DNA from: Membranipora membranacea
Lineage: Eukaryota > Bryozoa > Gymnolaemata > Cheilostomatida > Membraniporidae
Direction: 5' to 3'
Assembly (NCBI GenBank): GCA_914767715.1
Contig: OU612066.1
Location: forward strand, 37,794,283-37,858,282
DNA length: 64,000 bases
Position numbers and translations under genes: made by a program. Of this stretch, positions 62,001 to 64,000 are shown one piece after another. A model generated the notes under the pieces. It saw nothing but the letters and a program-made list of their open reading frames with translations. It was not told the origin of the DNA and ran no database searches. Each line of letters begins with the position of its first letter. Within the stretch, counting starts at the first letter, position 1.

Positions 62001-63973
62001 CCTCCTCGCCACCGTCTTTTTCATTGCAGTTGACCTCCTCGCCACCGTCATATTCATTGCGGTCGACCTCCTCGCCACCGTCTTTTTCATTGCGGTTGAC
62101 CTCCTCGCCACCGTCATATTCATTGCGGTTGACCTCCTCGCCACCGTCATATTCGTTGCGATTTCCAGGATCCATTGTCTTAACATCCAAATCCCACTTC
62201 TGACACCAGATGTAAGGGTGCGCTGTCCTTACAAGTTGTGGTGGGTATTTGTGATCACTTAGAAGTACTACGCTACTTCGTTGCAACTTATTAACTGGTT
62301 TATTTGATAGTAAAACTTCTTATATATATATGAGACATAAAATATCTAAACCAATAGTAATACAGCAGTTCATATGATGGTAACAAAATGTAATCAGGAT
62401 ACAGCGAGCAAATGAATATTCAATCAATTAATTTTGATGACAGCACAATCAGTCATGAATCTTGGCACATTCTTGACATGATGACATATTAATGATGATG
62501 ATATGAATTTGTCTATTCACATCTGATGTCATCCTTACACATACAAACAAACATCCATGTTACAGCTGTAACACTATTAATATTCACTTCATTTATAGGG
62601 CTCCTTTTGCTTGCATATATTTTCTAGGGAACCACGGGTAACCCTAAAGGCGCTACACTTACGCATCACAACATACTCAACAATGCAAGATTTCTCGGTC
62701 TCCGAATGAATTACCACAAAGAGGTAGGTATAATCAAATAAAAATCAACCAGTTTGTAAAAAGTAAGATCAGGTTTTATCCAAAAAGTTCATGTTATTTG
62801 AAGTTGCTTTTCTTCCACTAAATTTGAAGCAAATCCAAACGCAAGCTCAATTGATCTGAAAAATTAGGAATTGTTATATACTAACTCGATGAGGTGAACT
62901 GTCAGGTTCACTAGAACAGTAATTTGGTATTTTTGTTATAGTTGATTATGTTTGTATTTAGCTGTATGTTACTATTTATAATTATGTTTACAAAGCCTAA
63001 GACAAGGATATGCGTACCAGTGCCTTTGTATCACTGCTTTGGTATGGTGTGTGGATCACTACAGAATGCTGTTACTGGAGCCACTGTCGTCTATCCCTCT
63101 GAGTCATTTGATGCTGCAGCATGTCTGAAAAGTGTACAAGATGAACGGTAAGCTTGACTCTATGCTTTTCTACAAGTCTCAGTTATTTCTTATTACGCAA
63201 CCTTGTAATTTTATTTCTAAATGAAAAGGACCGACTCAAATATCAACATTTCATACTCCTTTGGAAAACTGCCGAGCTACTAAACATGAATAGCCTTACA
63301 GAAACTTGGTTGTTTCTTGTTTAAGATGTGACACAGTCTATGGAACTCCCACCATGTTTATCGACATGCTGAATTTACCAGACTTTGACTCATATGATGT
63401 ATCCTCCTTACAGAAAGGTATGCACATTTTCTCTCCATCCCGACAGATCTAAGTTATAAGCTTCTTGTCCTCCTCTTTATTACTTCTCCAGCAGACAACT
63501 GAAGAAAATTCGTCATTCGTCGATAATTTGACTTTTTTTTCATAAAACAGAATAGCAGTTTGCAATCTTCTTTTTTTTTTGAATTGGCATTGTCACTACA
63601 AATAGGGTCCTCTAGCTGATGTGTGATAATATTGGCTGTACCATACAAAATTTCCCTCTGTAGCACGTGAGTGTAGAGGTTTTATAACATGTGACTTGCT
63701 TCATACACCGCTGGTTTCGCTGGTTTCGCTGCTTTTCTATACTGTCTTTAATTTGAGAATTTGTTATCTTGTTCAACTTACCTATATTGATACCAAACAC
63801 ATATGACACAATCAAGGTTTGTTACACAGGAACTCAATATTTTGTATTGCTATGAGCCATTAGCCCTTATTATCACTCCTGTTTGTATATTTACAGGAAT
63901 AATGGGTGGTTCTCCCTGCCCTGTAGAGGTCATGAAACAAGTCATCAGTAAGCTTGATATGCCTCAGGCTTGT
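38093..63973 (+). CDS. ACSF2: Acyl-CoA synthetase family member 2-like, mitochondrial, 3'-incomplete
   Basis: Activates fatty acids to acyl-CoA via an acyl-AMP intermediate. Ten phase-consistent exons: 38093-38193, 45525-45726, 46447-46575, 47532-47704, 48973-49020, 50866-50983, 62628-62723, 62996-63147, 63326-63417 and 63897-63973; 396 codons, the remaining third being beyond the window. Exon 1 is a basic, acid-free presequence (MATSVYRIQQLKLARLLIRR), as expected for mitochondrial import. Then TIGKSF and RLTYEQFKKK, KKGDRVGIWSPNRIEWV, NPAYRVGELEYAL, RLPDLRTVV, INIQFTS, GTTGNPKGATLTHHN (AMP-binding P-loop), PLYHCFGMV and YGTPTMFIDML: the ACSF2 order and spacing. Introns 1 (7.3 kb) and 6 (11.6 kb) are filled with transposons; intron 6 splits the P-loop motif between S and G. 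ACSF2 is assigned by motif order; a close paralog is possible. Confidence 0.9.
38917..39005. repeat. Inverted repeat with poly-C loop
   Basis: GTTTGGTCCATTTGCCTGC faces GCAGGCAAACTGGACCAAAC across a loop with about 20 C. TCTAAGAGT occurs at 38887-38895 and 39009-39017, a possible 9-base target duplication, but the left copy is 21 or more bases away from the arm, so the link is tentative. It lies in ACSF2-like intron 1. Confidence 0.6.
40433..40940. mobile_element. TA-flanked MITE inserted in the LINE
   Basis: Arms of about 170 bases face each other: the start GACAGTTTTCTGAGCTC is the exact complement of the end GAGCTCAGAAAACTGTC. TA lies immediately outside both ends (40431-40432 and 40941-40942), the Tc1/mariner target duplication. 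Removing it rejoins the reverse transcriptase C-terminal reading of the LINE, so it inserted after the LINE. It is non-coding, hence non-autonomous. Confidence 0.8.
43303..43590. repeat. 288-bp segment, copy 1
   Basis: Nearly identical to 44507-44797 in the same orientation; both run from GGCCTTTAAAATTGAC to AGTAGGAGATTGT. Copy 1 interrupts the LINE and is bordered by a duplication of about 100 LINE bases (43198-43303 and 43580-43685). Confidence 0.85.
43961..44513. mobile_element. TTAA-flanked MITE with long inverted arms
   Basis: The left end AGGCCAAGCCCAATGAAGTT pairs exactly with the right end AACTTCATTGGGCTTGGCCT; imperfect pairing continues for about 150 bases, with ATTGGACAAGATTCTACACC against its complement near 44420-44460. 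TTAA lies outside both ends (43957-43960 and 44514-44517). The target type matches the element at 16924-17285, but the terminal sequence differs, so it belongs to another family. Confidence 0.75.
44507..44797. repeat. 288-bp segment, copy 2 (probable source)
   Basis: Direct repeat of 43303-43590. Its first bases are the last bases of the MITE and its TTAA, so this is the native context and copy 1 was derived from it. Confidence 0.8.
44800..45520. other. Intron 1 remainder without recognised element
   Basis: The last 700 bases of ACSF2-like intron 1 before exon 2 at 45525. I see no gene or structured repeat. Confidence 0.5.
46886..47019. repeat. AACCTAT heptamer array
   Basis: About 19 tandem copies of the 7-base unit AACCTAT, with CACCTAT variants every few units, in intron 3 of the ACSF2-like gene. 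The complement (ATAGGTT) is telomere-like in look but is not the animal TTAGGG repeat. Confidence 0.9.
51426..51748 (-). repeat. 3' LTR, main part
   Basis: Homologous to 62211-62539 but lacking the last base of CCTTACA; the missing start continues at 57375-57334 on the other side of a nested LINE. The CATA target site precedes it. Confidence 0.88.
51782..51819. repeat. Perfect 38-bp palindrome
   Basis: TGTTAGAGACTCTAACAAA is followed at once by its exact reverse complement. Each half contains a smaller palindrome (TGTTAGAG-A-CTCTAACA), so one long or two short hairpins can form. It lies 33 bases from the 3' end of the nested LINE. Confidence 0.9.
53685..55586 (-). pseudogene. LINE ORF2 (endonuclease-RT), frameshifted and truncated
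   Basis: Starts at 55586 with its ATG overlapping the ORF1 stop (ATGA), a layout used for translation re-initiation. Endonuclease parts: LNIRGLASKLEEVR, ILCLAETFLNE, then after a frameshift near 55260 TYLYRPP, IIIFGDFNIDLL and SLSDHFMI. Linker (YKKQRNYVTNMIRQKKK), then reverse transcriptase: STGPDRITVKMLK, NYRPISVLPVLSK, FLDFKKAFDCVSH and ending at LPITIG. The following GVPQG and YADD motifs are missing because the ORF jumps to unrelated sequence at about 53745. At least three frameshifts. Confidence 0.78.
55583..57163 (-). pseudogene. LINE ORF1 (RNA-binding-type), one nonsense codon
   Basis: An ATG at 57163 begins a basic start (MTKGKKRKLISS) that runs in frame into the rest but meets TAG after 22 codons; beyond it 499 further codons are open to 55583. 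The body has a Ser/Thr/Gln-rich middle, a short heptad-like coiled coil of MDSMQ(E/V)K repeats around residues 220-240 of the open part, and a C-terminal domain (GMLRGIPIDADDELVIKEIS, MRIFKVKF) typical of jockey/CR1-like ORF1 RRM-type domains. This protein normally binds the element's RNA. The stop codon TGA overlaps the ORF2 start as ATGA. Confidence 0.75.
57376..57386 (-). promoter_or_regulatory. Polypurine tract
   Basis: The minus strand reads GAGAGGGGAGG directly before TGTAAGG, the first bases of the 3' LTR. This is the plus-strand DNA primer of the element. Confidence 0.75.
57390..58900. other. 3' internal region of the LTR element, no clear gene
   Basis: On the minus strand this follows the integrase fragment and ends at the polypurine tract. 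It includes a T-rich run at about 58728-58748, a G run at 57497-57509 and, at 58034-58112, a 78-base copy of the start of the nested LINE (57257-57334). ORFs of up to 128 codons at 58366-58752 lack recognisable motifs. Confidence 0.5.
58034..58112. repeat. 78-bp direct repeat of the nested LINE 5' end
   Basis: Matches 57257-57334 almost exactly. Beyond it, 58113-58147 aligns loosely with the LTR start plus polypurine tract at 57335-57386 (ATAGACAA, GGATACAT and GAGGGGAGG on minus), so an older, diverged copy of the LINE/LTR junction seems to lie inside the LTR element. Confidence 0.75.
58915..59460 (-). CDS. Integrase C-terminal fragment
   Basis: 181 codons overlapping the end of the envelope-like ORF by 16 bases in another frame. 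LARDNLECAQTNYKYYHD followed by YKVGDVVYVKVP, SSSYQRPYLIV and THLVRLKTAKAP is the pattern of the C-terminal (SH3-like, GPY/F-type) module of Ty3-class integrases. The zinc-binding and catalytic DDE domains are absent. A tail of about 80 residues after the module is unrecognised. It lies downstream of the envelope-like ORF, whereas integrase normally precedes env, so this copy is rearranged or a deletion chimera. It is unlikely to be functional alone. Confidence 0.65.
   Translation of the reverse strand: MHDSLKVAWALARDNLECAQTNYKYYHDLNTNGHQYKVGDVVYVKVPHMAVGNIKKFSSSYQRPYLIVMLNGLNADVRALGTTGLPVGTQFTTHLVRLKTAKAPLTSDFTTASYVSVKRKPATNPALVVPASNSLHQLRMILLRQVHMAIIYELGITNPYAHTLMTAYDSLCNYYSIYKCI
59445..61328 (-). 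CDS. Envelope-like glycoprotein ORF (endogenous element)
   Basis: 627 codons with no stop. Residues 15-25 are an RG-rich basic stretch; 109-130 form a hydrophobic segment that could be a signal-anchor or internal signal peptide. A cysteine-rich ectodomain with several N-glycosylation sequons follows, and at residues 385-388 is REKR, a furin-type cleavage site preceded by a lysine and arginine cluster, splitting the protein into two halves as in viral fusion glycoproteins. Translation could start at residue 1 or at the Met at residue 29. The arrangement and the YPC, EQC and NP-rich part after the cleavage site resemble glycoproteins of negative-strand RNA viruses captured by invertebrate LTR elements, but I cannot fix the family. 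No C-terminal membrane anchor is visible, so the 3' end is probably truncated at the junction with the integrase fragment. Confidence 0.65.
   Translation of the reverse strand: MVYIRDHNQFREHARGRGRGRGGRGTHTMANSQVPQEPPDPGINQPSENTNNRHYEEFDNRIFDTCAIDVIDDIDYDNRNVTTGFSNDTPQYVSKKTMTGTKISKYRLTSGLVFIILAICMTLLGFVGNVNVTTPMICKTDHPVAKFRLPKLSGCDLKCGHMDLHASIDQNVTLFKPNLIQYKSKAHHCYILRTDITTHAGFFGEYRNRTTTHTNELVTMETCKNMVQFKRAPFGDMTEVGGIYQTQIATDFKYHTGFKCCTDYDFSSKNAFLYESVVIIRHGKDEDMQSPVGSTAHCDYHSGFCNLFDESGLLWTQNEKEKCLYLPHIFYQGKLLQRTWLSNDVELALTFANPKRIQQNEDCGGFVDITDQGVAVKVGDLTKTREKRQIEGTVLATELNSRLQAIGIHVSQNFNKMFHTTFRLTCQNMMKMADLLLVSLDEHPILSARHLLNNSYIYAQKPHDFITIYPCQPVDHYEIISSPEQCTKRIPMAVSLGVTNRSMWLNPHDNNLHDTPSLIDFALNQEIPIVIGGDLFFYAHIYGTVRRASGIDKLNTMALDFSDLGNNIGQPVIHKLLLYDWHLFRGKFTLNDLTDAMQYQHTIIWNLIGITDNNNANKTPLRKCMIP
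61402..62175 (-). CDS. Gag-like ORF with 11-residue repeats and coiled coil
   Basis: First ORF after the primer site, 257 residues from ATG at 62175. Residues about 5-136 are twelve copies of an 11-residue unit ((D/N)RNE(K/Y)DGGEEV), strongly acidic. An acidic linker (ENEEEEPVDEAL) and a coiled-coil region (MQAQEEAWKEDLV through QLTEQVTKQIEEMGKQM) follow, then a polar Ser/Asn-rich end. Position suggests Gag, but no capsid domain or CCHC zinc knuckle is present. An in-frame extension upstream to 62286 would start inside the LTR and is rejected. The 33-bp DNA unit keeps several frames open on both strands. Function beyond particle assembly or oligomerisation cannot be inferred. Confidence 0.6.
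   Translation of the reverse strand: MDPGNRNEYDGGEEVNRNEYDGGEEVNRNEKDGGEEVDRNEYDGGEEVNCNEKDGGEEVDRNEKDGGEEVDRNKKDGGEEVNRNEKDGGEEVDRNEKDGGEEVDRNEKDGGEEVDRNEKDGGEQVDRNLENEEEEPVDEALQQINDGLGAIRQDMQAQEEAWKEDLVQFTMTFAAQQKQLMEQLTEQVTKQIEEMGKQMMTKMANERSWTTMGRMATAPVINTNMRTQTQLNVEQTPSPGKSYPSASSNSNNSGKKD
62190..62208 (-). promoter_or_regulatory. Primer-binding site for tRNA-Leu
   Basis: AATCCCACTTCTGACACCA on the plus strand equals the 3' end of a tRNA-Leu of the CAG-anticodon type plus CCA, so the minus-strand RNA can pair with it over 19 bases. It lies 2 bases inside the 5' LTR, the standard position for minus-strand DNA priming. Confidence 0.85.
62211..62539 (-). repeat. 5' LTR
   Basis: 329 bases, TGTAAGG to CCTTACA on either strand. 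The plus-left end itself can fold, because TGTAAGG is followed 8 bases later by CCTTACA. A TATATATATA stretch lies at about 62322-62331; it is shorter in the 3' LTR. Confidence 0.9.
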
Positions 63974-64000
63974 GTAAGTAGACTATAGGATATTAATCAA

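Larger units (their letters stand above)
51426..62539 (-). mobile_element. Ty3-like LTR retrotransposon with envelope-like ORF, in ACSF2 intron 6
   Basis: Minus-strand element: 5' LTR 62539-62211, primer site 62208-62190, gag-like ORF, envelope-like ORF, integrase C-terminal fragment, polypurine tract 57386-57376, then a 3' LTR split by a nested LINE (57375-57334, then 51748-51426). The target duplication is CATA (51422-51425 and 62540-62543). LTRs begin TGTAAGG and end CCTTACA and differ at only a handful of positions, so insertion is recent. Protease, reverse transcriptase and RNase H are not seen, so this copy needs another element to move. It lies antisense to the host gene and should be removed with intron 6. 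Confidence 0.88.

Noticed and set aside
61603-62262. 219-codon plus-strand ORF of hydrophobic DLLATVFF(I/V)AV repeats
   Set aside because: It is the complement of the 33-bp minisatellite in the gag-like ORF; frame openness follows from the unit length and the ORF runs into the LTR.

Overview
The window looks like AT-rich nuclear DNA of an invertebrate animal, probably aquatic and possibly early-branching; I cannot name the species. Reasons: animal gene families split into short exons with GT-AG introns, CR1/jockey-like LINEs, a Ty3-type LTR element primed by tRNA-Leu, tRNA-derived SINEs and many small inverted-repeat elements. There are no prokaryotic operons, rRNA or CRISPR arrays. ORF calls alone mislead here because most real genes are chains of small exons; I assembled them by splice sites and reading phase.

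Region by region. 1-5.1 kb: a plus-strand tetraspanin (5' end outside the window) with three alternative terminal exons that each finish TM4 and give a different cytoplasmic tail. 6.2-7.8 kb: a minus-strand, four-exon small secreted CUB-domain protein with a TATA box. 10.8-11.2 kb: a tRNA-derived SINE. 12-18 kb: a minus-strand, ten-exon LicD/FKRP-like type II membrane protein (copy A). 20.2-27.6 kb: its tandem duplicate (copy B), a pseudogene with two nonsense codons, a 28-base deletion, one missing exon and a truncated first exon; a third remnant (copy C) lies at 27.8 kb. 28-36 kb: decayed LINEs. 37.3 kb: a solo LTR. 38.1-64 kb: a plus-strand acyl-CoA synthetase (ACSF2-like, mitochondrial), ten exons in the window and running off its end.

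The ACSF2-like gene carries most of the mobile DNA. Intron 1 (7.3 kb) holds a LINE that itself carries a TA-flanked MITE, plus a TTAA-flanked MITE and a 290-base segment copied twice. Intron 6 (11.6 kb) holds an antisense LTR retrotransposon with 4-base target duplications, a perfect tRNA-Leu primer site, a repeat-rich gag-like ORF, an intact 627-codon envelope-like glycoprotein ORF and only the C-terminal end of integrase. A LINE later inserted into its 3' LTR, duplicating about 40 bases of it.

The host genes show no common pathway. The parts most worth a second look are the tetraspanin tail cassette, the unusual gag-env-integrase order of the LTR element, and a recurrent class of very small inverted-repeat elements with poly-G/C loops, one with a perfect 9-base target duplication.
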